Assembly: GCA_023954495.1 (NCBI GenBank) | Contig: JAMLIA010000001.1 | Span: 28,704-92,703 of the forward strand | Reading direction: 5' to 3' | Source of the DNA: Thermomicrobiales bacterium | GTDB lineage: Bacteria > Chloroflexota > Chloroflexia > Thermomicrobiales > CFX8 | DNA: 64,000 nucleotides | Shown here: positions 26,949 through 34,964 of the stretch, piece after piece | Layout of the letters: the number at the start of each line of letters is the position of its first letter | How positions within the stretch are numbered: the stretch's first letter is position 1 | Translations under genes and position numbers: made by a program | Notes under the pieces: model-generated | Told to the model about the DNA's origin: nothing | Seen by the model: the letters and a program-made list of their open reading frames with translations, nothing else | The model's database searches: none

Positions 26949-26995
26949 GTGTATACTGCGGCTCTTGACCCGCGCATGCCATGGAGGCCGCCTCA

Positions 26996-27442
26996 ATGAC
27001 GAACCCGTTTGACTGGAGCTATCTGACAGCAACGACGCGGGAAACCCCTGTGTTTGGTCCCCTGTCGGTGACCTACCTGATCGTATTCGGCGGGTTGTTC
27101 ATCCTGAGTGCACTTGCCTATTACGACGCACCACGCCGCTTCAAGTCCGATCGCATTCGCCGCGATGCGGTTCGCAAGGGTTCGGAGCTACTGCTCTGGG
27201 TCACGGGCGTTGGCCTGGTCTTCTTCGGCATCCGCGTCATGCAGTTCGAGTTTCTGACCTTTGAGCGCCGCATCTGGCTGTACCTGATGATGCTGATTCT
27301 GGTTGCCGTGCTCGCCTACTTTGTCTATTACGCGCGCACTATCCTGCCGGCCCAACTCGCCGAGCGAGAGCGGCATCGCGTGCGCAAGCAGTACATTCCG
27401 CCGCACGGCTCCAGCAAGTCACGCAAGCGCACTGCGCGCTGA
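26996..27442 (+). CDS. Three-helix membrane protein, unknown function
   Basis: 148 residues. Three hydrophobic helices are visible, about residues 17-39 (VFGPLSVTYLIVFGGLFILS), 62-82 (LLLWVTGVGLVFFGIRVM) and 91-113 (WLYLMMLILVAVLAYFVYY), and a basic tail rich in Arg and Lys (KSRKRTAR). ATG 26996 is preferred to ATG 26981 because GGAGG lies eight bases upstream. A TATACT at 26952-26957 is the likely -10. No family recognised; the role may relate to the membrane but nothing ties it firmly to complex II. Confidence 0.75.
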   Translation: MTNPFDWSYLTATTRETPVFGPLSVTYLIVFGGLFILSALAYYDAPRRFKSDRIRRDAVRKGSELLLWVTGVGLVFFGIRVMQFEFLTFERRIWLYLMMLILVAVLAYFVYYARTILPAQLAERERHRVRKQYIPPHGSSKSRKRTAR

Positions 27443-27462
27443 TTCATCTTCAATGAAACGAC

Positions 27463-27498
27463 GAAAGAGCCGCCGGTCGATCGACCAGCGGCTCTTTC
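27463..27498. terminator. Bidirectional intrinsic terminator
   Basis: GAAAGAGCCGC (27463-27473) pairs perfectly with GCGGCTCTTTC (27488-27498); the loop holds the palindrome GGTCGATCGACC. A bases precede and T bases follow, so it can end the membrane-protein transcript (plus) and the SRP RNA (minus). Confidence 0.8.
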
Positions 27499-27520
27499 AT
27501 TCGCTGTCCTGATGAGGGTT

Positions 27521-27786
27521 GGCCGTGCACCCTCTGTTGACCGCGACCCTCCAGCTTACACCGAGCAGTTAGCTCCGGCAGGGTTTCCCCACGTCACCCA
27601 CGGGTGACCACTTAGGGCTGCTTCCTTCCGGATCTGACCCGGTTCGCGGGTCCGCGCCGCGCGGGACCCGGCCTTCAACACCACTTACACGGGCAGTCCC
27701 AAAGGATCGGGCCGAGAAAGGGGATTCCGTCCCGCTAGAGCGGATTGCGGGTATAGGGCACCGCTAGTTCCCCACCTAGCACGACC
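27521..27786 (-). ncRNA. ffs: Signal recognition particle RNA, large bacterial type with Alu domain
   Basis: The minus strand reads, in order, the landmarks of the Bacillus-type scRNA. Near the 5' end are GTGCTAGGTGGGGAACTAGC and CCCGCAATCCGCTCTAGC (Alu domain). AAGTGGTGTTGAAGG follows, then the domain IV core GTCAGATCCGGAAGGAAGCA (plus 27621-27640 region), then GGAGCTAACTGC and the 3' end GGTGCACGGCC. Length is about 266 bases, much more than the 4.5S form of about 110. A TATACT -10 lies at 27793-27798 and the terminator at 27463-27498. The RNA scaffolds Ffh for co-translational membrane targeting. Ends are approximate to within several bases. Confidence 0.92.
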
Positions 27787-27792
27787 GCGAAG

Positions 27793-27798
27793 AGTATA
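27793..27798 (-). promoter_or_regulatory. -10 element for SRP RNA
   Basis: Minus-strand TATACT placed about 7-10 bases before the predicted 5' end of the SRP RNA. No clear -35 is seen. The rest of 27799-27883 holds a plus-strand TACAAT (27836-27841) that could be the -10 of the next gene. Confidence 0.5.
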
Positions 27799-27883
27799 AC
27801 ACGATGCTCTCCCGGATCTGGCCGATCTGGAGGGGTACAATCGGTCGAGTGTCGAGCCGTTGCGGCGTTGAGAGTGAGCGTTT

Positions 27884-29110
27884 GTGAGACTACTTCGTAC
27901 CGCGATGATGATCGTGTTTGCGGCTATTCTGCTCATTCCAGCCACGGCAATTGCAGATACGAACGGACGCATCTCGGGCACAGTCACCAACGGAACAACC
28001 AGCACTCCGCTAGCAGACGCGACCGTCACAGCATCCCGTTTCGATCAGATGCCATCGGGTGGAACTGTGCCGGAAAGCGTCGATGTCACGACAACGACTG
28101 CTTCCGACGGAACCTACGCATTCGACGGACTCGATACATCAGACGGGCTTGTGTACGCCATCTCGGTGACCTATGAAGGTGTGCTGTACTCCTCCGGCAT
28201 GGTGCAGATCAGCACGACTCCGGAGCAGACGTCTGACATCACGGTTTACGAGACGACTGCAGATCAGTCGACGATTACTCTCGCCTCTCGCGGGATCCTG
28301 CTCAATGCAGTCGATCAGGAATCTGGTGCGGTCACGATTACGGATGTGTTCTCGTTCGAGAACACCGGCAACCGGACGATCGTCGCCGACGAGGACGGGC
28401 GCACGCTTCGCTTCAGCGTCCCGGCCAACTCTGCCGAAGTTGGTCCGCGTGCCGGGTTTGACTTCGGAACACCCAGTCTGGAGGGAACGACCGTCTTTGC
28501 GACGTCTCCGCTCCGCCCCGGTGTCGCCAACCCGGCATCGCTTAACTACACAATCCCCTACACCAGCACCACGTTCGACATTGCGCTGGTGGCCGACTAT
28601 CCGACCAGCGAGATGCGCCTGCTGCTGCCGGTCGATGCAAACGGCGACGGCCCGACTGTCGCTGCCGAATCGCGACAGCTGCTCGACAACGGCATCGTGC
28701 CAATTGGCGACGCGCAATACCACGTCTGGTCGACCGGTTCGCTGGAAGCAGGAGACACGATCCGTCTGCGCTTCGGTAATTTGCCGAGTGCCTCATCGAC
28801 CGGACGCTCACTGTCCACCGTCGCCCCCGCGCTCATTGCGCTACTTGCACTCATTGCTGCTGCAACTGTCGCCGGCATGATCATTTCCCGCCGCAAGCTG
28901 GACGCGCCGCGGCCCGTCACCGTATCGCCACTCGTCGCCGAAACGATCGGCGAACGCCGCGACATCCTCACCAATGAGCTGCGCGCACTCGAAGTCGCCC
29001 ACGAACGTGGCGACGTTGATGACGAGTCCTACTCTTCGACTCGGCGCGCGATCCTGGAGGACCTGCGCAGAATCTCGCGCGCGATGCGTGGACTCGGCGA
29101 TGACGAATAG
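27884..29110 (+). CDS. Exported membrane protein with carboxypeptidase-regulatory-like domain
   Basis: 408 residues from GTG 27884. A signal peptide (about 1-25, RLLRTAMMIVFAAILLIPATAIA) is followed by a beta-sandwich of the CarboxypepD_reg type (GRISGTVTNGTTSTPLADAT; TTASDGTYAFDGL; YAISVTYEGVLY). Further outer beta-rich sequence follows. A C-terminal helix is at about 312-334 (LIALLALIAAATVAGMIIS), and a short charged cytoplasmic tail (VDDESYSSTRRAILEDLRR) resembles SHOCT-like tails. The layout is that of a cell-surface protein anchored at its C-terminus. Function unknown. It is followed by an S9 peptidase with a separate weak promoter. Confidence 0.8.
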   Translation: MRLLRTAMMIVFAAILLIPATAIADTNGRISGTVTNGTTSTPLADATVTASRFDQMPSGGTVPESVDVTTTTASDGTYAFDGLDTSDGLVYAISVTYEGVLYSSGMVQISTTPEQTSDITVYETTADQSTITLASRGILLNAVDQESGAVTITDVFSFENTGNRTIVADEDGRTLRFSVPANSAEVGPRAGFDFGTPSLEGTTVFATSPLRPGVANPASLNYTIPYTSTTFDIALVADYPTSEMRLLLPVDANGDGPTVAAESRQLLDNGIVPIGDAQYHVWSTGSLEAGDTIRLRFGNLPSASSTGRSLSTVAPALIALLALIAAATVAGMIISRRKLDAPRPVTVSPLVAETIGERRDILTNELRALEVAHERGDVDDESYSSTRRAILEDLRRISRAMRGLGDDE

Positions 29111-29173
29111 TCTCCAGAACCGTGCTACGATACGCAGCGCTTTACAACCCTGAGGGAGGAGACATCGAAACCT

Positions 29174-31159
29174 ATGGGAAACGCTGGAGTTCGAGGGATT
29201 AACGCAGAGGATCTCTACGGCCTGAAGCTCATTTCGGAGCCGCAGTTCGCGCCGGACGGATCGCAGGTCGCGTACGCAGTCACAACGATTGAGCAGGACA
29301 AGGACGACTATCGCTCGTCGATTTATGTCAGCGCAGCGGATGGATCAAAGTCGCGTCGACTGACGCACGCAGACGCCAAGGATTCGGCTCCGCGATGGTC
29401 TTCTGACGGCAAGCACATCGCGTTCCTGTCCAACCGCGATGACAAGGGTCAGATCTGGCTGCTGCGGACCGATGGTGGCGAAGCCTGGCAAGTGACGACA
29501 CTGCCCGAGGGTGTCATGAGCTTCGCCTGGTCACCCGACGGCCAGAGTTTCGTCGCTGTCTCGAAGTCGGTAGAAGCGAAGGCGTCCGAGGACGACGACA
29601 GCGAAAAGTCGGACGTCAAGCACATCACGAAGATTCGCTACAAATTCGACGGCGAGGGCTTTCTTGATCTGAAGCCGAAGCATCTTTGGATCGTACCCGC
29701 TTTCGGCGGCGAGCCACGCCGCTTGACTGATGGCGATTTCGACAACGTCAACCCGGTCTGGTCACCGAACGGTCAGGAAATCGCATTCGTCAGCAATCGG
29801 ACCGACGGTCGTGAGATGGAGACCATCGGCGTCTCCGAGATCTGGGCCATCCACGCCAACGGCAAGGAAGAGCGGCGCGTTCTCGGCGGCGACACTGCAT
29901 CGTTCAACTCGCCGAGCTGGTCGCCGGACGGTACGCAGATCGCTGTCGTCGGCAATAACAACGCGAAGTCCGGCGGCGCGATTGACGACGACCTCTGGAC
30001 TGTCGGCGCCGGTGGCGGCGAGGCGACGGCGCTAACTGAAAGCCACGACCGATCCATCGGTGACTCGGCAATGAGCGATGTCTACGCATCGTCGGCGACT
30101 CGCCCAATCTGGTCGCCCGACGGCTCAACCATCTACGTCCTGAGCAGCCGCAACGGATCAACTCATCTCTATGCAGTCCCGTCCAAGGGCGGGGCCGCGA
30201 AGCAGATCACCGAGGGCGACCGCCGGATCTCAGCCGTGTCGCTGTCAGCAGACGGCAAACGCATCGCCTACATCGCCGCCGATGCGACGAATCCTGGCGA
30301 CCTCTACGTTGCTGATGTCGATGGCAGCAACGAGCAGCAGCTCACCGAACTGAATAAGGACTTCCTGGGTGGCATCGCGCTATCGACGCCTGAGGAGTTC
30401 ACGGTCAAGTCGCCGGACGGTCTCGAGATTCAAGGCTGGATCATGAAGCCGATCGGCTTCGTCGAAGGTCGCAAGTACCCGATGATCCTTGAGATCCACG
30501 GCGGCCCGCACGGCATGTACGCAAACGCGATGATGCACGAGTTCCAGATGATGGCGGCCCGCGGGTATGTCGTGCTTTACACCAACCCACGCGGCTCTGC
30601 CGGCTACGGCGAAGCATTCACGACGGCGTCACACATGGCCTGGGGCGAGACTGACATGCCAGACGTCATGGCGGCAGTCGACTGGGCGCTAGAGCAGGGC
30701 TACGTCGACGAAAACCGCATGGGTGTCACAGGCGGATCGTACGGCGGCTACATGACGCTGTGGGTCATCGGCCACACCGATCGCTTCAAGGCCGCTGTGA
30801 CCCAGCGCTGCGTCTCGAACCTGTTCTCGTTCTATGGCACGAGCGACATCGGGTTTACCTTTGGCGAGTACGAGTTTGGCGGCACTCCGTGGGAAGAGCG
30901 CGAGCGCCTGATGAAGTACTCCCCGATCACCTACGTCAAGGACATGACGACGCCGTTGCTGATTGTTCACTCGGAGCAGGACTACCGCTGCCCGATCGAG
31001 CAAGCGGAGCAGGTGTTCATCTCGCTGAAGCGGCTCGGTCGTGACGTTGAGTTCGTGCGCATTCCGAACGAAAGCCACAACCTCTCACGAACCGGCAAGC
31101 CGAAGCATCGAATCGAGCGGCTGGAGCACATCATCGGCTGGTTCGACCGCTACCTGTAA
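29174..31159 (+). CDS. S9 family serine peptidase (prolyl oligopeptidase/acylaminoacyl peptidase type)
   Basis: 661 residues. An N-terminal beta propeller (about 10-390) has repeated WSPDG blades (AWSPDGQSF, VWSPNGQEIAFVSN, SWSPDGTQIAVVGN, IWSPDGSTIYVL) that filter access to the active site. The C-terminal alpha/beta-hydrolase has the Ser nucleophile in GVTGGSYGGYM, the Asp in HSEQDYRCPIEQ and the His in PNESHNLSR. LEIHGGPHGMY supplies the oxyanion region. No signal peptide, so it is probably cytoplasmic, trimming oligopeptides. ATG 29174 follows a GGGAGGAG site; TGCTACGAT (29123-29131) is a possible extended -10. Confidence 0.93.
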   Translation: MGNAGVRGINAEDLYGLKLISEPQFAPDGSQVAYAVTTIEQDKDDYRSSIYVSAADGSKSRRLTHADAKDSAPRWSSDGKHIAFLSNRDDKGQIWLLRTDGGEAWQVTTLPEGVMSFAWSPDGQSFVAVSKSVEAKASEDDDSEKSDVKHITKIRYKFDGEGFLDLKPKHLWIVPAFGGEPRRLTDGDFDNVNPVWSPNGQEIAFVSNRTDGREMETIGVSEIWAIHANGKEERRVLGGDTASFNSPSWSPDGTQIAVVGNNNAKSGGAIDDDLWTVGAGGGEATALTESHDRSIGDSAMSDVYASSATRPIWSPDGSTIYVLSSRNGSTHLYAVPSKGGAAKQITEGDRRISAVSLSADGKRIAYIAADATNPGDLYVADVDGSNEQQLTELNKDFLGGIALSTPEEFTVKSPDGLEIQGWIMKPIGFVEGRKYPMILEIHGGPHGMYANAMMHEFQMMAARGYVVLYTNPRGSAGYGEAFTTASHMAWGETDMPDVMAAVDWALEQGYVDENRMGVTGGSYGGYMTLWVIGHTDRFKAAVTQRCVSNLFSFYGTSDIGFTFGEYEFGGTPWEERERLMKYSPITYVKDMTTPLLIVHSEQDYRCPIEQAEQVFISLKRLGRDVEFVRIPNESHNLSRTGKPKHRIERLEHIIGWFDRYL

Positions 31160-31174
31160 GTCACCAGACACAGA

Positions 31175-31209
31175 AACGGGGCCGAGCGTCAGATGCGCTC
31201 GGCCCCGTT
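31175..31209. terminator. Bidirectional hairpin between convergent genes
   Basis: AACGGGGCCGAGCG (31175-31188) and CGCTCGGCCCCGTT (31196-31209) pair perfectly over 14 bases around a 7-base loop, between the S9 peptidase and the convergent creatininase-like gene. T tracts are short. Confidence 0.75.
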
Positions 31210-31223
31210 GCTGTACCTGCGTT

Positions 31224-32012
31224 TTACGGAATTCGCTCTCGAATCCACTCAGCGAGCATGTCGGCCATCCGGTCGCGATAGGCAAAGCCGCGCGCTTCCG
31301 TCGCCGGACGTGCATCGCCCAGGATGCCGTTATTCGTCAGCGCCACCATGCCCTGCTCGAAGATGATCTTCTGCGCATCAGGTCCGAAGTCGCCAACGTA
31401 GCCTTCCTCGGCGTATTCCATCTCGACGAGTGAGCCGTTCGCGGCCAGCACGAGCGATGTCTCAGCTTCGCCCGCATGTGCGCCGGCTTGTGCCGCCGTC
31501 AGGCCATCTGCCTCAGCAACCTCGAACATCGGCTTGATGAACTCGTTCAGGTCACTATAGGCGATGAAGCGCGCGCCGCCGATCTTGCCGCCGGTCTCGT
31601 CCTCAAGCGCACGCAGCGGCAGGAAGTTGCCACCGTGACTCGGCACGATGATGATCGTTTCGAAGCCGTGCGCCGCCAGGCTGGCGACATACTGCTTGAC
31701 GACAGTCTTGAACGTCTCAGTGTCGAGCGTGATCGTGCCGGCAAACGGCATGTGATGCTCAGACACACCGAACGGAATCGTCGGGCCACGCAGGACGCCC
31801 GGCAGACGCTCAACGATCGCGTCGGCCAGGAACGTGCCGAGCAGCGTGTCGGTCTGCATCGGCATGTGCGGGCCGTGCTGCTCCATCGACCCTGCTGCAG
31901 CGACGATTGTGCGCTGCCCGCCGTCGATCGCCGCCTTCACCTGCGGCCACGACATCTCCTCCAACCGACGACGATCCGTCGATCGCCCTTCGGCCTTACT
32001 GACATCAACCAC
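31224..32012 (-). CDS. Creatininase-family amidohydrolase
   Basis: 262 residues. Metal-binding motifs of the creatininase fold are visible: AAAGSMEQHGPHMPMQTDT (Glu, His and Asp ligands), IPFGVSEHHMPFAGTITL, IIIVPSHGGNFLPL, and GAHAGEAETSLVL with the late His and Glu. The family includes creatininase, the mycofactocin peptidase MftE and the formamide hydrolase ArfB of deazaflavin/riboflavin routes. No creatine or mycofactocin genes are near, so the substrate is open. The GTG start at 32012 overlaps the end of the mre11-like gene by 8 bases, so it is likely co-translated with that DNA-repair nuclease. Confidence 0.9.
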   Translation of the reverse strand: MVDVSKAEGRSTDRRRLEEMSWPQVKAAIDGGQRTIVAAAGSMEQHGPHMPMQTDTLLGTFLADAIVERLPGVLRGPTIPFGVSEHHMPFAGTITLDTETFKTVVKQYVASLAAHGFETIIIVPSHGGNFLPLRALEDETGGKIGGARFIAYSDLNEFIKPMFEVAEADGLTAAQAGAHAGEAETSLVLAANGSLVEMEYAEEGYVGDFGPDAQKIIFEQGMVALTNNGILGDARPATEARGFAYRDRMADMLAEWIRERIP

Positions 32013-33264
32013 TTTCGCCGCGCCCTTCCGTCTCTTGTCGATGTTGCGTGATCATCTCCAGCCCCATGGACTTGACTCGCGTCTTCAGTTTCGCATCATA
32101 CTGCTTCTGCTCCAGCCAGCGACCCAGCATCGTGGCTGCGTCACGCGCGATTTCCTCGTCCAGCTCGGCCCGAGCGCGCGACACAGTGTCGCTTTCGATC
32201 GTCACATATGCGACCGAGAATGCACCGGCTGCCTGCAGCGCGCGGCGGATCTCGACTGCTGAGACGCTCCCCTCCCGCCCAGGATCGACCTGGACGATGC
32301 AGCGCACAACCGCGTCACGAATTCGCTCCGCATCTCGACTGAGCTCGTGCATCACGACGCGGTCCGGCGTGTCGCCGCCGGCCTTGATGCGAATCGTCTC
32401 AAAGCGTCGCGCCGGCAGCGCCACGAACGTGAACGACGTCTCGCGCTCCGGTCCCGTCGTGTCGATTTCAACCTCGACATAGCCCTTCGGCTCATGCTCC
32501 TCGCCGAAGTCCACGCGCTCCGGGCTGCCGGCATAGACAACCGGCGGGTGCGTGCCGATGACCTGATGCTTGTGGATGTGGCCCAGCGCAACATAGTCGA
32601 ACCCGCGCGCATGCAGGTCGTCGCGCCCGACCGTGACATCGCGACCGAGCATGATCGACTGCTCGTAGCCGAGAGTTGCCCCCTGCAAACTGACGTGCGC
32701 CATCAGAATAGAGGGGAGGGAGGAATCAATATGCTCAAGTTCCTCACTAACGAGCTCCGATACCACCTGCCGCTGCCTGCGATCCAACTCCTCATCCGTC
32801 ATGTGACGATGCATTTCCAGATTTAGCAGGAGTGAGCGAGTGATCCACGGTAGCGCAACTATCTGGAGTGGCCCGCTCTTCGTATCGAGCACGAACGACT
32901 CGATATTGCGGCTGACGTGCACTCTGGGGATTTCGAGGACCTTATACAGTTCGACCGGCGTTGCGCGACTCGCCATATTGGGGAGGTCATGGTTGCCAAC
33001 CAGAATTGCGATTGGCACGTTCGCCTGAGCGAGCCGAAGAACGCGACGTGCAAACTCTCGCTGCAATGTCGGGCTGGGATCACGATTCTTGAAGGCGTCA
33101 CCCGTAAAGAGGACGGCGTCAAAATCATCACCAATTGCGCGATCAACAATCGCATCAAATGATCTGAGAAAGTCGAGTACGCGCGTCGACAGGCCAGTCG
33201 CAGGATCGAGCGAACCATGATTATCAATACCGAGATGCAGATCAGAAAAATGGATGATCTTCAC
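32005..33264 (-). CDS. Mre11/SbcD-type DNA repair nuclease
   Basis: 419 residues; metal-dependent phosphodiesterase that trims DNA ends and hairpins. All five motifs are seen: HFSDLHLG (residues 5-12), FTGDAFKNRDP, VGNHDLPN, MAHVSLQG and LGHIHKHQV. The C-terminal half (capping domain and helices) includes YAGSPERVDFGEE, the usual Mre11 strand. The usual ATPase partner Rad50/SbcC is not in the window; instead the upstream gene, three bases away, is a HerA ATPase. This suggests an end-processing pair like the archaeal HerA/Mre11 loci. Confidence 0.92.
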   Translation of the reverse strand: MKIIHFSDLHLGIDNHGSLDPATGLSTRVLDFLRSFDAIVDRAIGDDFDAVLFTGDAFKNRDPSPTLQREFARRVLRLAQANVPIAILVGNHDLPNMASRATPVELYKVLEIPRVHVSRNIESFVLDTKSGPLQIVALPWITRSLLLNLEMHRHMTDEELDRRQRQVVSELVSEELEHIDSSLPSILMAHVSLQGATLGYEQSIMLGRDVTVGRDDLHARGFDYVALGHIHKHQVIGTHPPVVYAGSPERVDFGEEHEPKGYVEVEIDTTGPERETSFTFVALPARRFETIRIKAGGDTPDRVVMHELSRDAERIRDAVVRCIVQVDPGREGSVSAVEIRRALQAAGAFSVAYVTIESDTVSRARAELDEEIARDAATMLGRWLEQKQYDAKLKTRVKSMGLEMITQHRQETEGRGESG

Positions 33265-33267
33265 GTC

Positions 33268-34878
33268 TCAGGAATCCCCTCCGACCCGCAATCCTCGCAG
33301 GAGAGCCTTGGCTGAACTGGTATCAAAATGATCCTGGCTCTTGTTCTCAGTAAGCAGCTTGCGGCTGTATTCTCGTGTCCGAACGACCATCGGCATCGGG
33401 ATGGCATGTCCGACAACGAGGCACTGTTGCGTTGGCTCCAGGCTGGCCAGCATTGAGCGCAGTCCCGATCGGTCGCCCGTTCCGCTGAGGACCGCTCCGA
33501 TGTCGTGCTCGTCGGTCAGCAAACCGCTGATGCGTGTTGCAAGCTGCGACATCACTTCCGAGTCGATCTGACTCGGGCGCTGGTCGACGACCATCAGAGA
33601 GACATCGAACTTGCGCATCTCGCGGGCGATGATGCCGAAGATCGATTGCCGTGCCGCCGACGGACTGAGGAATTTGTGCGCCTCCTCGAGCACGACTACG
33701 AGCGAGCGCCCCTTATCGAACGTCTCATTCGTCCGACGCTTGTCCGCCGCCTCGCGATACTGCTCGTGAATGCGCCTCGTCAACAAATTCGCAACAAGCA
33801 TGTAGTCGCGCAAATGATCCCAGCGACCGAACTGCACGATGACGTGCCGACCTTGTTGCAAGTGATGGACGATCTCCTGAATCTGATTGGCGGTTGCCTC
33901 CTGCACAACGTATTCTCGTTCGCCCAGATAGGCGAGCTTGCGCCGTAACCCATCTATCGCACCTTCGTGCGCTCCAGTCTTCGCAACGAACTCCTTGATA
34001 TCTTCAGCGTTTAGCGTCAGGAGCCTTGACAACCACTGGCTCTTATATTCTCGCTTGAGCAGAAATGTTGTGGCACTGAAGGTGTCCGTCAGGTTGAGCT
34101 CGTCTTCAAGCAGCGCGATGTCTTCAGGTTCGATCTGATTCATTCCAATTTGGATGTGGTAATCGGCGTCTGATGATTTGCGGTCAAGGCTATAGACCTT
34201 GACTTCGGTCGATCCGAATAGATTGCGCAGACCAGGGATCTCTGGCTTGTCCTGCCGCGCATCGGCGTATTCGTCGTGCATGTCGAAGATCAGCGCTGAC
34301 GCGATGTTGCTGCGGATCAGCCCGAACAGAATCAGACGGGTCAGGACACTCTTGCCGGTACCGGTCTGTCCAAATATCCCGCTCGGTCGCTCGACCAGTT
34401 TCTTGAGGTCGATCGTGACCTTGACGCCGTCCATCGCGATAGGCGCGCCGACCGAAAAGCGCCCGTCGCCTTCCTGTCCGAAGACAACATCGAAGTCCTC
34501 CTCGCGAGCACGGCGCATTTCTGCAAAGTGCGAGGGGATCGTGCGAACAGCGCGCGGCGCACCGCCTTCAAGCGAGTCCTTGTCCTCAACGACGAGACTC
34601 GGACGAACCGTCGCGGCGGTAAAGGTGTGGATGCCCTGCAACGCGGCACGGATGAATGCGCTCTCGACCGGCGGGTCAGCGACAACTGTTGGGTCGGTCG
34701 TGCGTAACTGCAAATCGTTGATCAAGCTGAAATAGCGGTCGCGGTTGCCTTCAAGGACGACAAAGCTGCCGACCTGTAGGTCCTCGGCATAATTCCCGTT
34801 CAATCGCACCGTCAGGCCCGCGCTGAAGCTGCCTTCAGTGACCACGCCGAGCACGTCGTCACGGCTACCTGAATCCAT
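33268..34878 (-). CDS. herA: HerA-type DNA translocase/helicase ATPase
   Basis: 536 residues. An N-terminal beta-barrel (HAS domain; GVVTEGSFSAGLTVRLNG, VGSFVVLEGNRDRYFSLI) precedes the RecA-like motor. Walker A is GQTGTGKS at 170-177, Walker B is SLVVVLEEAHKFL, and the sensor region is VSLMVVDQRPSQIDSEVMSQ, followed by an arginine-finger-like segment (ATRISGLLTDEHD). Family members form hexameric rings that move double-stranded DNA and work with NurA and Mre11/Rad50 in resection, or with other nucleases in defence loci. No NurA is present. ATG 34878 has GGAGGA just upstream. It leads the herA-mre11-creatininase run. Confidence 0.9.
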   Translation of the reverse strand: MDSGSRDDVLGVVTEGSFSAGLTVRLNGNYAEDLQVGSFVVLEGNRDRYFSLINDLQLRTTDPTVVADPPVESAFIRAALQGIHTFTAATVRPSLVVEDKDSLEGGAPRAVRTIPSHFAEMRRAREEDFDVVFGQEGDGRFSVGAPIAMDGVKVTIDLKKLVERPSGIFGQTGTGKSVLTRLILFGLIRSNIASALIFDMHDEYADARQDKPEIPGLRNLFGSTEVKVYSLDRKSSDADYHIQIGMNQIEPEDIALLEDELNLTDTFSATTFLLKREYKSQWLSRLLTLNAEDIKEFVAKTGAHEGAIDGLRRKLAYLGEREYVVQEATANQIQEIVHHLQQGRHVIVQFGRWDHLRDYMLVANLLTRRIHEQYREAADKRRTNETFDKGRSLVVVLEEAHKFLSPSAARQSIFGIIAREMRKFDVSLMVVDQRPSQIDSEVMSQLATRISGLLTDEHDIGAVLSGTGDRSGLRSMLASLEPTQQCLVVGHAIPMPMVVRTREYSRKLLTENKSQDHFDTSSAKALLRGLRVGGDS

Positions 34879-34964
34879 GAGTCCTCCGGCCTGACACAGT
34901 GTCCGTACGCATCAGAAGTGTATCATCGCCCCATACTGACCCATTGGCGACAAGGGGGATGTCA

